From Nodosilinea sp. WJT8-NPBG4 (GTDB lineage Bacteria > Cyanobacteriota > Cyanobacteriia > Phormidesmidales > Phormidesmidaceae): a DNA stretch of 54,850 bases. Made by a program: the position numbers and the translations under genes. This document shows, in pieces, positions 16,631 through 25,443 of this stretch (position 1 is its first letter; the number at the start of each line of letters is the position of its first letter). The DNA lies in NCBI GenBank assembly GCA_019359285.1, contig JAHHHQ010000073.1:1-54850 (forward strand), given 5' to 3'. The notes under the pieces are model-generated. The model saw only the letters and a list, made by a program, of their open reading frames with translations. It searched no databases and was not told the DNA's origin.

Positions 16631-16814
16631 GTTCGAGGTCTCCTGCAGGAGACCTCAGCAGCGAGACCGATATTGATGACAACGCTGACGGAGCCAAGGC
16701 AGCTAATAGGCCAATATCACTTACTCCCTAAAGCCATGAAGCAGTTTTTTCGTTTCTGCGCTAGATGAGGAGGAAAGCTACTAAAATAGATTGGTTCTGG
16801 TACTTTAGTTCTAG

Positions 16815-18521
16815 ATGAGTCCGTTATTGAACGTAGAAGCCGACTCACCAGCGCCTCCGGCTTCTGTATCAGAGTTATTGGTGAAAGTTTTTGGCCAACA
16901 GGGTTGGGACTGGATTATTGCCAGAAAGCCTGCGCAAGGCCAAAAACCAGACTGGCGGACGGTTAACAGAAGACCGCTGAGTTCTCAGGGATTAATCAAA
17001 TACTGGCAAGACAGCACCCGCTTGGTCGGAGTACGCTTTCGTAAGAAGACGTTCTACGCCCTTCTCGATATTGACTACTCTAGCGATTACTGGTCTGTCG
17101 AAGGTATCCGCAAAATACGAGAGGCGCTAGAGAAAATTGGTATTGTTCGAACCCTCCTAATTCGCTCTAGCTCCAGTCAGGGTTTGCATCTCTATATTCC
17201 ACTGGCAGAAAAAATCAAGACCTTCAATTTTGCGGCGGGACTCAGAGTCATTTTGGACAATGAGGGCTTTTCAGTAAGAGCCGGGCAGTTAGAGATCTTT
17301 CCAAATACAAAAGCCTATGCGAGCAACGGAACGTTTAGCTTATACAACGCCCATCGCTTGCCGTTGCAGCCCGGCTCAGGCTCTTGCCTGCTTGACGACG
17401 ACCTAAACCCTATCGACGGTGGCTTGGAGACTTTTTTTACTAGGTGGCAGACATCTGCTGAGAATCAGGACGTTAGACGTCTCAAAAGATGGTGCTGGAG
17501 AGCTCGTGCCAAGCTAAAGAAACGGCAGAACGTTTGCTCGTGCTCTAAATCTTCTGAGGACTCAAGCGAGTATAACGCGAGCCCCCCAGTTGGAGCAGCT
17601 TGGACAGGTCCGGGGCAAACCAACGAATTACTTGGCAAGTTTGCTCGCCATGGCTATACCGCTTTGAACCTAACGGGGAGAAGTTTACGCAACTTCATTG
17701 TCAAAACAGCAGAGAACACTCCTGGCTATAGAGAGTTTTGCAGCCACAAAGACAAGATCGAGAGGCGGGCTAGGGATTGGGCTAGGTGTGTTGAGCGGAA
17801 CCCTGAGGGCTCTTACTTGAAGCGTAGTACACGGAAGAAAGGGAACGAGTCGAAGGTAAATAAAAACCAGCTCAAGGCTGAGCAGACTAAGGCGCGAATC
17901 ATTGATGCGGTTCGCGAATTGAAGGAAGCTGGCTGCTGGCCTGAGACTATTCTTCGACGGGTGGAAGTGCTGGACGAGCACCACGGCATTAAGCGATCGA
18001 CACTTTACAAGCGGCAATATATGCCCTACTGGCACCCGAAATATTGGGTAGAGCCAGAGGCGACGGACGCGATCACAGACGAATTGCAGCTTACAGCTGA
18101 GATACCTCTTGAAAAGAAAAAATTACCCTGCGGAAGCCCCTTAAACCCTTGTCCTGCAAAGGAATTTCACACCTTGCACCCTATGAAGCTTTGTACTCCA
18201 AATTTTTATCCATCCCGAAATGACCGCACACCAATGGTTTTGCCACCCGCCGTTCATTTTTTTCAAAAAAATGAACCGGCCATGAACCAGGGAGCCCCTT
18301 CCTTACTCCAAAAATCGGGGAAAGCCCCGGGAGAGCCTTCAGAGGAACACGAGCAGCAAAAATTGCCGAAACCATTACCCCTACCTCGCCCCGTGAAGAA
18401 GGTCACCCAACTTTCGCTTGTCCCCAGGGGCGAGGTGACGGCTGCTACCCCAGAGCTCCTAACTCAGAAACTGAGGGCCCTCAAACGGCAAGATGCCTCA
18501 CCCAGAGGTGCCCCAACTTAA
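16815..18521 (+). CDS. AEP-primase-like plasmid replication protein (copy 1)
   Basis: A 568-aa protein homologous to the minus-strand gene at 34884-36569. The N-terminal half has the motif order of archaeo-eukaryotic primase/PrimPol domains: FYALLDID (Asp85, Asp87; hhhDhD), SQGLHLYIPL (His125; sxH-like) and GQLEIFPNTKAY. Next come RLPLQPGSGSCLLDDDLNPI, shared with the homologue, then a helical region with GQTNELL and a basic segment. From about residue 420 the tail is Pro-rich and low in complexity, and its DNA contains a 12-bp-arm palindrome (18252-18276) with T7/A7 tracts. AEP proteins serve as replication initiator-primases on many plasmids, hence the call. No helicase domain is present. 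No Shine-Dalgarno is evident. Confidence 0.55.
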   Translation: MSPLLNVEADSPAPPASVSELLVKVFGQQGWDWIIARKPAQGQKPDWRTVNRRPLSSQGLIKYWQDSTRLVGVRFRKKTFYALLDIDYSSDYWSVEGIRKIREALEKIGIVRTLLIRSSSSQGLHLYIPLAEKIKTFNFAAGLRVILDNEGFSVRAGQLEIFPNTKAYASNGTFSLYNAHRLPLQPGSGSCLLDDDLNPIDGGLETFFTRWQTSAENQDVRRLKRWCWRARAKLKKRQNVCSCSKSSEDSSEYNASPPVGAAWTGPGQTNELLGKFARHGYTALNLTGRSLRNFIVKTAENTPGYREFCSHKDKIERRARDWARCVERNPEGSYLKRSTRKKGNESKVNKNQLKAEQTKARIIDAVRELKEAGCWPETILRRVEVLDEHHGIKRSTLYKRQYMPYWHPKYWVEPEATDAITDELQLTAEIPLEKKKLPCGSPLNPCPAKEFHTLHPMKLCTPNFYPSRNDRTPMVLPPAVHFFQKNEPAMNQGAPSLLQKSGKAPGEPSEEHEQQKLPKPLPLPRPVKKVTQLSLVPRGEVTAATPELLTQKLRALKRQDASPRGAPT

Positions 18522-18601
18522 CAAACGCCTTTTGGACGGTTAGCCATGGTGCTGTTTGAGGGCCAAAATGACGGTGGGTAGGAGATGTGAAGGGTACTCG
18601 T

Positions 18602-18976
18602 ATGAGACCGACATATGATTTACACCGGTGGCGCACCCAGCGATGGCAGAAGGGCAGTCGCTACTACATTTGCCGGGTAGAGCAAGATCTGTTTGGCAAC
18701 TGGCTGATGAGCTCTGAGTGGGGTGGGCTACGGGTTGGTCGCCGCCGGTTGCGGGAGGAGGCTTATTCCAGTTACGAGGAGGCATGCGCGCGATTTGAGT
18801 TTGTCAATCAGCAACGACAGCGGCGAGGCTATACCGCTCTATTTTCGGATATGACTATATCTGGAATTGTAGAGAAGGGGTCGTCGCCGGTATGCGACCT
18901 CAGGAATGTGCTGGTAGGCATCGCGATCAAGTGCCGTCGCTTGAACATCACCCGCGACGAGGCCGCGCCAACCTGA
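18602..18976 (+). CDS. Small WGR-domain-like protein
   Basis: About 124 aa from the ATG at 18602 (GAAGGG upstream); a GTG at 18587 would add 5 residues. The central part resembles a WGR domain, a small nucleic-acid-associated fold: RYYICRVEQDLFGNWLMSSE, then WGGLRVGRRR, then ARFEFVNQQRQRRGY. It follows the primase-like gene by 80 bp on the same strand and may be co-transcribed, which would suit a replication or DNA-processing role. Function unassigned. Confidence 0.5.
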   Translation: MRPTYDLHRWRTQRWQKGSRYYICRVEQDLFGNWLMSSEWGGLRVGRRRLREEAYSSYEEACARFEFVNQQRQRRGYTALFSDMTISGIVEKGSSPVCDLRNVLVGIAIKCRRLNITRDEAAPT

Positions 18977-19364
18977 AAGCCCTAACCTATTCCCCTGCTG
19001 CTACGACCTCTAACAGAGGACCGCAAGCAGCTGCTCAAGCGAGAGCGCCACGGCCAGCTCCGGATCAACGGAATTTAATGCCACCACATAACGCGATGGG
19101 CAGCAACAGAGCGTGACCAATAGAGGAGTCTCATCCTGTACCTGAAGACGGACACCCTCTAATCACTCTTTAGGATCCAAAAGCTCAACAGTATCTAATT
19201 GTTAATAAGTGGGGTTCATTCTCAACAAGCTCCACTGTTTTGATCTTCTTTCGCTCCCAATAGCTGAAACCCTTGATATGCCGATAAACTAGACTTGCTG
19301 AAATTACAAAAAGAGCAAGTTAAGGGTTTCAAATCTAGTTTGGATTCAATTCTGAGGTGAGTCG
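18977..19364. other. Intergenic region upstream of short recombinase 1
   Basis: About 390 bases without a supportable gene. The distal end carries the nested inverted repeat at 19265-19341, listed separately. The rest shows no strong hairpin or promoter that I can defend. Confidence 0.35.
19265..19341. repeat. Nested inverted repeat beside short recombinase 1 (possible recombination site)
   Basis: Outer arms TGAAACCCTT (19265-19274) and AAGGGTTTCA (19322-19331) are perfect complements. An inner pair ACTTGCT (19293-19299) and AGCAAGT (19314-19320) lies between them, and AAACTAGA/TCTAGTTT forms a third offset pair. A structure with the same AAGGGTTT-type arms sits beside the other short recombinase (32515-32579). 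Gene-proximal nested arms suit a recombinase binding or crossover site, or an operator. Confidence 0.55.
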
Positions 19365-19904
19365 GTGCCGAAGCAAGATCGCCACGACCAGGCGGAAATT
19401 TGGTCGGCGGATCAGTTTGAGCAGGTGATGGGGGAACTTAGCCCCAAAATGCGATCGCTGTTCTCAATCTGCTACTACACCGGCTGCCGGGTCAGCGAGG
19501 CGCGGCAGCTGCGGGCGGAGGATGTGGTGGGGAACACGCTGGTGCTGCGCAAGGCGACCACAAAAACAAAGCGCACGCGGGCGGTGCCGATCCATCCCAA
19601 GCTGAGGTTGGTGCTGGAGGAGGCAGAGTTGCCGAGCCGAGGGTATTTGTTTCCCGGGCGCAGTGGGCAGGGGCCGATTACGCGGCAGGCCTGTGATGCG
19701 GCACTGCGTAAGGCGTGCGATCTTATAGGATTGCGCGGGTATAGCACCCACAGTAACCGGCGCACCTGGGCGACCAGGTTGGATAAGGCGGGGGTAAGGC
19801 TGAAGGCGATTCAAGACTTAGGCGGATGGTCGTCGATGGCGGCGTTGCAGCGATACCTCGATGTATCGGAGGAGGAGAAGGTAGATGCGATCTCGCGGTT
19901 ATAA
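19365..19904 (+). CDS. Short tyrosine recombinase (catalytic domain only), copy 1
   Basis: A 179-aa integrase-type protein with GTG start. Catalytic pattern: Arg in GCRVSEARQL, Lys in RKATTKTKRTR, H-x-x-R as HSNRR, GGWSSMAAL (Trp where box-III His usually is), and Tyr in ALQRYLDVS. XerC/D-type recombinases are around 300 aa with an N-terminal core-binding domain. That domain is missing here and in the homologue at 31894-32487, so this is a natural short form. Trp at the box-III His position is a known variant in active recombinases. The nested inverted repeat ends 33 bp before the start. Likely role: resolution or integration of the plasmid-like module. Confidence 0.85.
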   Translation: MPKQDRHDQAEIWSADQFEQVMGELSPKMRSLFSICYYTGCRVSEARQLRAEDVVGNTLVLRKATTKTKRTRAVPIHPKLRLVLEEAELPSRGYLFPGRSGQGPITRQACDAALRKACDLIGLRGYSTHSNRRTWATRLDKAGVRLKAIQDLGGWSSMAALQRYLDVSEEEKVDAISRL

Positions 19905-19984
19905 AGCTAGGCCTCACCTCACCTTGCAAAACGCCTAGTCTAGGCTCCCAACAAAGACAGAGACTAACTCCCCGATCATTGCGT

Positions 19985-20158
19985 TTGCTGTTCTCCTCCG
20001 TAAAAACCACCCTTAAAGCTGAGATCGACGAGGAGGCTTGGGAATCCTTATATAGTGATACCTCACGCCCCTTTAATAAGCCTGAATCTGGAAGGATTGC
20101 GGTGAAGGTAATTAACCACCTGGGGGATGAGATAATGAAGGTATTTAGCGTGAATTAG
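19985..20158 (+). pseudogene. C-terminal coding fragment, resembles tail of a DNA methyltransferase/R-M protein
   Basis: A short in-frame segment VKTTLKAEIDEEAWESLYSD, then TSRPFNKPESGRIAVKVINH and LGDEIMKVFSVN, ends at a stop. By memory it resembles the extreme C-terminus of large restriction-modification type methyltransferase or helicase proteins (a ..KIAVKVINHYGDEVLKVF.. tail). No upstream catalytic domain is present; the DNA before it is the end of the recombinase gene and spacer. Probably a relic left by recombination. Confidence 0.3.
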
Positions 20159-20406
20159 ACAATTCCTATTAATGTCACAAAACAATCTGGATTTTCCAAG
20201 GAAAAGAAAATCGATTCAAAACATAAGTTTATTCTAGGCTAATTTCTAACTTGCGGTATTTTTACTGATTTCCTAGTTTTAGTTAATAAATGTTTCAAAT
20301 TTATTTTTGAAGTTGAGTTCAAGAAAGATTGGGAACTCTTACAAATAAGGTTTTGTTTCTCATCTGTCTAATATTGTTCAGTTCCTGCAGGGTTTAAGTA
20401 TATAAG

Positions 20407-20817
20407 ATGTCAAGAAATCAGGATCGAGGATTTACTCAAAATATTCTTTCAAAGCTACTAACGCTGTTAGCAGCTATCTCTTTGATTTTCACCTACTGCC
20501 ATTCTGCAATGGCAGCAGGTGAAGCATCGAGCTGGAGAGCTCTCTCTGTAGACCGTGATAGCAGTCGGCTGGTGGTAACAATGCCTGACTCTAGAGTAAA
20601 TAATGATGCTTATAGCTCTCTTATAATAGATAAATTATGCCCTTCGGTTAGACGTGGGGAGTTTAGCTTGCAAGGTGTCCGCGAGATTTTAGTGCTTAAC
20701 AGATTTGTTGCTCAGGGCTATGTTTTTGAAGGCGGCGCAAGTGGATGCCAAGATTTAGAAGGCATGTCTGATCAAGACGCTGAATTAGAGCTGCTCGGCC
20801 GAACTCACATGCACTAA
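20407..20817 (+). CDS. Small exported protein of unknown function
   Basis: A 136-aa protein with a classical signal peptide: basic start MSRNQDRGFTQ, hydrophobic core LLTLLAAISLIFTYC and likely cleavage after SAMA. The mature part of about 100 residues has two Cys (KLCPSVRRG and GASGCQDLEG), which could form a periplasmic disulfide. I recognise no family. It lies 17 bp before the ParA gene, so the two may be co-transcribed. AT-rich spacer precedes it with no clear Shine-Dalgarno. Confidence 0.55.
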   Translation: MSRNQDRGFTQNILSKLLTLLAAISLIFTYCHSAMAAGEASSWRALSVDRDSSRLVVTMPDSRVNNDAYSSLIIDKLCPSVRRGEFSLQGVREILVLNRFVAQGYVFEGGASGCQDLEGMSDQDAELELLGRTHMH

Positions 20818-20834
20818 GCTCATTAGCAAATTTA

Positions 20835-21788
20835 ATGAAAATTGGGAATGCAAGGGTAATTAGCTTTATCAACCTCAAAGGTGGGGTTGGTAAAACAACA
20901 AGTGCTGTTAATGTGGCAGCTACCCTTGCTCATTCTTTTTATGTTCAGCAAGGCAATACCAAAAAGCGTGCAAAAGTATTGTTGATTGACCTGGATCCTC
21001 AGAGCAATGCATCACAGACTCTGTTGAAATCCAAAGATTATGATCCTAGCAAAACAATCGTTAATCTCTTTAGGCATGAGCTTAATCGAGATGATAGCGA
21101 AGAATCTTTCGATCTAAGCAAAATACTCTGCGAAGCTCCTATCGATGGGCTTAATCTCGATCTAATCCCCTCTGGATTAGATCTTTTCGATATTCAGGAT
21201 GAGCTAGTTAAATACCAGCGCTACTATCTCAGTGCTACTGACATTCTCTTTAATGCCCTAAACAAGTTGAGAGAGTCTAAAAGAGCCTATACCCACATTA
21301 TTATTGACTGTCCGCCGAGCTTGGGCTTGGTCACCCTTAATGGCTTATCGCTGAGTAACTATTATATTGTCCCAACCTTTCTAGATGCATACTCACACTG
21401 GGGGCTTGATAAAATCATCGAGCGAGTAGAGACTCTGAAACGATGCAAAGCCAGTTGTGAAGCTGAGATTATAGGTATTCTTTATTCTAAAATTGATAGA
21501 AAATCAACTCGCCAAAACAACATGTGGGACGACAAATTTTTGGAGTGGGAGCAGCAAAATCAGCATAGATTTCGCAAGCTTGCTAAAAGTGGAGGCAAGA
21601 GGCTAGTATTCGACACAAAAATTTCTAAGGCAGATGTCATTCGCAAAGCTGAAGCAGATCATAGCCCGTTGGTGGCTTACAGTCCTGCTGATGGCAATGA
21701 TAAAAGGGATAAAGAAAAGTATCAAGAAGAGTGGGTCGCATTAACTCGCGAAATCCTCAACCGAATAGCGATATTAAAAATCTCGTAA
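20835..21788 (+). CDS. ParA/Soj-type partition ATPase
   Basis: A 317-aa MinD/ParA-family ATPase without an N-terminal DNA-binding extension. Deviant Walker A INLKGGVGKTTSAVN (about 12-26), Walker A' LLIDLDPQSNASQ (about 54-66) and Walker B IIIDCPPSLGLVT are all present. The length fits chromosomal-type (Ia/Soj-like) ParA lacking the HTH. No ParB homologue is next to it; the neighbours are an exported protein and a remnant. It could have lost its partner or use one elsewhere. It is unlike the much shorter ParA at 32765-33364. Confidence 0.85.
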   Translation: MKIGNARVISFINLKGGVGKTTSAVNVAATLAHSFYVQQGNTKKRAKVLLIDLDPQSNASQTLLKSKDYDPSKTIVNLFRHELNRDDSEESFDLSKILCEAPIDGLNLDLIPSGLDLFDIQDELVKYQRYYLSATDILFNALNKLRESKRAYTHIIIDCPPSLGLVTLNGLSLSNYYIVPTFLDAYSHWGLDKIIERVETLKRCKASCEAEIIGILYSKIDRKSTRQNNMWDDKFLEWEQQNQHRFRKLAKSGGKRLVFDTKISKADVIRKAEADHSPLVAYSPADGNDKRDKEKYQEEWVALTREILNRIAILKIS

Positions 21789-21821
21789 GCCTAACTTTGG
21801 CAAAACTATAGATTTTGGTAT

Positions 21822-21938
21822 ATTTCGCATCGCAGACACTTTCATAGACAGCCTTACCCGGTTGACCACCCAAGAATGGAAGGCCGCTAGGACAGCCGCC
21901 TTTGATATCCAGCTAAACCTCAGTGACATTCCACGGTG
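21822..21938 (+). pseudogene. Remnant 1 of a ParE/RelE-like N-terminal domain
   Basis: Encodes FRIADTFIDSLTRLTTQEWK and AARTAAFDIQLNLSDIP, then a stop, with no start codon. It aligns with the remnant at 22993-23259 (FRIADTFTASLTRLTSQEQK ...). Family resemblance (by memory): N-terminus of cyanobacterial proteins that join a RelE/ParE-like toxin fold to a UvrD-type helicase. The unknown 351-aa gene begins right at its end. Confidence 0.5.
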
Positions 21939-22991
21939 AGCGATAGTAACAGAGTGGGACCATCAATCCGTCAAAATAACTCCAAAGAATTTCCAGATTT
22001 CCTGCTTCGCAGAAAACGTGGCAACCCAGATTTCGTGAAAATCGTAGAAAAGGAGTTAGATGGATTTGAATTTTTATCCCTCCCCAAGCATGAAGCAGAA
22101 TTATTTAAGCTACTCAAAAAAGTTGGATTAGATTCACTTCTTATAGCTTCATTTTTGACTGGTAACATCTCAGGGCTAAACTCATTTAATACTTATACTC
22201 ACTATTTACTCATGAATGCAATTGGGACATATGTCTACCAAAAAGTGACATCAGATATTCATCTAAAATATTATCCTGATAATTATGTTTCTTTTTATCC
22301 ATATCGTGATGGTTCCAAGATACTTGTCCAGTTCGATTCTCTGTTAAGAGGTCAAATGAGGGGGCAGACATTTTTCTATTCCAAGTTGAAGCCAAGAATC
22401 AAAATTGAGGGCAAGAAATATATCGTAGCCTTTACCCAGCATATGATCGATAGGGTTTACGAAAGAACTGCTATTGACCAAAAAAACTATACTAGCTTAG
22501 GTGATATTTTTAGCTTATTAGCCGCATACAATCCTCATCACTTGGAGCTATGCACATTAAATAATGGTCAGCCAGCCATTAGTTTCTGGGGGCCATGTGG
22601 TAAACCTCCATTTTGGCATTCTCATTATATTCCCTACGTATTAGGTAAGCTTGTTCCTGGTGGTGGAGACGCTCTTTTCAGACTGGGCTATTCTCCAATT
22701 GTGCTGCATGATGATTTTGCTGTAGCCAAAACATTGCTCTATCCAGGATATAAATCAACCCCAGAATATGCACTCTTACAAAGTTCATCATTTAGCAAAT
22801 ATGAGAAAGAAGAAATGCAGAATAAATCTACGAACCAAGATGCGTTGCGCGTTGTCAAAGATTTAGATTTCTCATGTATAAAGTGGTTCCATGACAATGG
22901 TATAACTCAGGTCAAACAAAGTAGACATGAACTGTTCAATCATATGGATTTAGCGCCGACATTTTACAGAGAGCAGTTTGGTCTTGCTTAA
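21936..22991 (+). CDS. Protein of unknown function, 351 aa
   Basis: GTG start. AT-rich relative to neighbours. No membrane segment, signal or nucleotide-binding motif was seen. Notable stretches: a central FTQHMIDRVYERTAI, the aromatic/His-rich WGPCGKPPFWHSHYIPY and a C-terminal KWFHDNGITQVKQSRHELFN. The His/Cys cluster might bind metal, but that is speculation. It is bracketed with almost no spacer by two remnants of the same ParE/RelE-like domain, as if inserted into, or captured between, two damaged copies. Base composition and position suggest recent acquisition. Confidence 0.6.
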   Translation: MSDSNRVGPSIRQNNSKEFPDFLLRRKRGNPDFVKIVEKELDGFEFLSLPKHEAELFKLLKKVGLDSLLIASFLTGNISGLNSFNTYTHYLLMNAIGTYVYQKVTSDIHLKYYPDNYVSFYPYRDGSKILVQFDSLLRGQMRGQTFFYSKLKPRIKIEGKKYIVAFTQHMIDRVYERTAIDQKNYTSLGDIFSLLAAYNPHHLELCTLNNGQPAISFWGPCGKPPFWHSHYIPYVLGKLVPGGGDALFRLGYSPIVLHDDFAVAKTLLYPGYKSTPEYALLQSSSFSKYEKEEMQNKSTNQDALRVVKDLDFSCIKWFHDNGITQVKQSRHELFNHMDLAPTFYREQFGLA

Positions 22992-22992
22992 A

Positions 22993-23259
22993 ATGGAATT
23001 TCGCATTGCCGACACCTTCACCGCCAGCCTTACTCGGCTGACCAGCCAAGAGCAGAAGGCTGTCAAAACCACCGCCTTTGACCTCCAGCTAAACCCAGCT
23101 AGCTCTGACCTCCGGTTTCACAGGCTCGATCACGTCAAAGACCACAACGCGATTGCCAGGGTTGAAATGAAGTTCTGCTGGGGTCAGCTAGGGCGAGGGG
23201 CTCTTAATTATTTACTGGCGATCGCCGCGCCGGTCAGCCCAAGTCTTTGCTCTAAGTAA
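22993..23259 (+). pseudogene. Remnant 2 of a ParE/RelE-like domain (helicase-fusion N-terminus)
   Basis: An 88-aa frame starting MEFRIADTFTASLTRLTSQE, then AFDLQLNPASSDLRFHRLDH. The first 55 residues match the N-terminus of ParE/RelE-like proteins that in cyanobacteria are often joined to a UvrD-type helicase. After HVKDHN the sequence departs from the family (expected ..FWSVRVSSDIR..), so the catalytic part and any helicase are lost. A strong terminator follows at 23274. Confidence 0.5.
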
Positions 23260-23273
23260 ATTACACCCACACA

Positions 23274-23302
23274 CCCGCTGGTTTCTCGGCGGGCTTTTTA
23301 TT
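23274..23302 (+). terminator. Rho-independent terminator
   Basis: Stem CCCGC ... GCGGG with loop TGGTTTCTCG, followed by CTTTTTATT. It closes the plus-strand gene run that includes the 351-aa gene. Confidence 0.7.
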
Positions 23303-23323
23303 GCCGAAAAAAAGAGCCCCACC

Positions 23324-23373
23324 GAGCCTGGTAGGCATTAAACTGGCGAAGCTGCGACTTAGGCCCAATTACC
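23324..23373 (+). repeat. 50-bp direct repeat, copy 1
   Basis: Shares GAGCCT, AAACTGGCGAAGCTGCGA and AATTACC in the same order and spacing with 26814-26863, exactly 3490 bp away. An inverted third copy lies at 27041-27085. Copies 1 and 2 bracket the AIPR gene and the YbjQ/YidD cassette. Confidence 0.7.
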
Positions 23374-23460
23374 TCTCGATCCCCGATTTGAAAATGAATG
23401 AGTTAATAGGCATTATAAATAATAATTTTTAGTTTCTTTTTACTTACTCGTTTAAACCTA

Positions 23461-25209
23461 CTAGTTTATTTTAACTTTGTTTTTGAAGTTCCTGTAGGTT
23501 TCAGCGTTAGGCACTTTAACCGCATCAACTAATGAACGAAAAGTTTGAATTGTCGATGCAGTGCTACTTTGTCCTTTGATACCATTTTCCACAGCAGGAT
23601 TTAACTGTGAAATAAGAGCAATTATTGGTGCCAGGACTTCCCTCCAGATTGATTTCGCAACAGTAGGCGAGACATTGCCAAAAGATAGTTTAAAGGTGTC
23701 TGGAATTTGTTGACCAAGCAGTACTTCCAAACATGCAGAAACTGCAGTCATTGCAACGACTGTTGAACCGCGATTCAGGAAAAATCCTAGTTGTGCTTTC
23801 TCAGCATCAGTAATAGTATTACCATTGCGCTTTTCCAAAAGCTCTCTTTTAAAGTCGTTCAGAGCTTCATGCAAAGAATATACAAAAACTATATGCTTTG
23901 CAGTAGTTTTACTATTGAAAACTCGATCATATAGTGAATTTGATTTCCAAATATCGGACTTAGTATTATACGCATTCAGTGGATCTCCATGGAATGCGGT
24001 TAAAGCCTGGCCAACTGTGCTAGAGGGTAACAGATGTGTTCGACGCCTAATGACATCCTCTGACCCACCTCTTCGTCCCCCAGAATACTCTGCTTCTGGA
24101 ATATTAATGAACTCACTTACTAATCTACTTTGAACTGAATCATTGCTTCTAAAATCAGGTGCTTCAACCTTATTCTGACTGTTGTTATACCGGATAACAG
24201 ACTTTATTGTGTCTGGATTTGAACAGACGATAAATCGGGCTTGAACTTTAGCATCGCTTGAAGGAGCTGATGCAAGACTGCCAATTGCACCAGTAGTTTG
24301 TGCTCCATTCACAATGGAAATTCCTGTCAATTCAAGAGTTTGACTATCTTCATCATACTTAATAGCGTGAGTTATTGCAGTAATACCATTATTAAAAACA
24401 CAGAAATGATCAGGATCATCTTGAGCTGTTCTTTTTATGCCATTATTAATGTTTGCATCTGCGTTTCGGCTACCTAAATATCCTCTTATGTTCGCTGAAA
24501 AGAGTTTTAAGTCATATTTCTTAAAAAGGCTATATAGCCAATCAGCAGGAACAGTTGTGATAAAAGCACTCCAGTCAGCAGCGGCTACATCAAAACCTTT
24601 GGAAATTGATACACAAAGTTTTTCAGGTACTAAAATTGGAGTGGTTAAGCTCTTGTAAAGATCGTTTATTGCAGAAACTCCTATTTCTAAGGCAGAGATA
24701 TTAATATCTGTGCATTCCTCAAAATGCTGTCTGATTGCATTCTGTGCATTCCTAGTAACTGCATTCAGCTCATTATTGACATTACTAGATTCAGGTAAGT
24801 TGTGTGAATACCAAAACTCTATTGAATTAATTTCTTTACTTTTTAATGCTAACCGTAGTTCAGTTGCTGCCGAACGAAGCAGTTCAGTTGGTAAGTCTTG
24901 AACTGGTGTAGATAAGAGCCAAGCTACAGCAGTGTTCAAGTCAGAAGCCTTGTTGGCAGGAGCTTCACTGGGTAGATCAGACTTTCTGCAGAAATAGCCC
25001 TGTGCAATTACAGCTATTTGGTTCTCCTTATCAATATAAACTAGGTCACACTTCTTATCGTTTGGGCTATCTGTTAGAGAATTAGTGGCTACAGCGTCAA
25101 TATCCTCAATTTCAAATCGAAGCTGAAGTGTAAAGAGCAGTAAAGCATTATCTCCGTATTTGGCAAGATCTGTTCTTGACTGTAGAGCTACTTGTGGCGA
25201 AGATTCCAT
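23461..25209 (-). CDS. AIPR-family abortive-infection phage-resistance protein
   Basis: A 582-aa protein. The central region (about 235-520) carries the AIPR signature order: NIRGYLG, FCVFNNGITAI, SIVNGAQTTGAI, IRYNNSQNKVEAPDFRSND and LGFFLNRGSTVVA. The N-terminal 150 residues resemble the nuclease-like region often found before AIPR (LVYIDKENQIAVIAQGY), with a possible acidic/Gln active site. AIPR proteins are linked to phage resistance in bacteria; their mechanism is not settled. The gene is AT-rich, stands alone on the minus strand and lies inside 50-bp direct repeats, consistent with a mobile defence cargo. The start is followed by MESSPQVALQS; no strong ribosome site was seen. Confidence 0.8.
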   Translation of the reverse strand: MESSPQVALQSRTDLAKYGDNALLLFTLQLRFEIEDIDAVATNSLTDSPNDKKCDLVYIDKENQIAVIAQGYFCRKSDLPSEAPANKASDLNTAVAWLLSTPVQDLPTELLRSAATELRLALKSKEINSIEFWYSHNLPESSNVNNELNAVTRNAQNAIRQHFEECTDINISALEIGVSAINDLYKSLTTPILVPEKLCVSISKGFDVAAADWSAFITTVPADWLYSLFKKYDLKLFSANIRGYLGSRNADANINNGIKRTAQDDPDHFCVFNNGITAITHAIKYDEDSQTLELTGISIVNGAQTTGAIGSLASAPSSDAKVQARFIVCSNPDTIKSVIRYNNSQNKVEAPDFRSNDSVQSRLVSEFINIPEAEYSGGRRGGSEDVIRRRTHLLPSSTVGQALTAFHGDPLNAYNTKSDIWKSNSLYDRVFNSKTTAKHIVFVYSLHEALNDFKRELLEKRNGNTITDAEKAQLGFFLNRGSTVVAMTAVSACLEVLLGQQIPDTFKLSFGNVSPTVAKSIWREVLAPIIALISQLNPAVENGIKGQSSTASTIQTFRSLVDAVKVPNAETYRNFKNKVKIN

Positions 25210-25320
25210 AAGTTTTTATCTTTTAGATTGTGTCAAATATAAATGGATCTAAGTGGTGAAGACAAAGTCCAACTTTCGTTTCACCTTTAAAGCTGTTGCA
25301 TAAAGTATTCTTTGAAGGGC

Positions 25321-25443
25321 CAATACTCTGGACAGTTTTTGATGGCCAACGGCAGAAGGAGGGCTTTAAGCCTTTTCCGTAATGGTCTGGCCAACGAGGA
25401 ATCAAGAGTTTCAGCGCTTACTCAGAAAAGTGTCTGGACTATT
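25321..25443 (+). repeat. Left inverted repeat of YbjQ/YidD cassette
   Basis: Contains GGACAGTTTTTGATGGCCAA and, about 45 bp on, TTTCAGCGCTTACTCAGAAA. The same two blocks occur in reverse complement at 26728-26802 (GGACAGTTTTTAATGGCCAA and TTTCAACGCTTGCCTAGAAA). In the left copy an extra stretch of about 45 bp, itself holding a second TGGCCAAC, separates the blocks. Confidence 0.6.

Noticed and set aside
20374..20404. Promoter TTGTTC ... TATATA before the exported protein
   Set aside because: Its -10 would lie directly against the start codon, placing the transcript start inside the gene.
25223..25405. 60-codon minus-strand frame upstream of the AIPR gene
   Set aside because: It spans the left inverted repeat and reads as non-coding composition, so it was not called.
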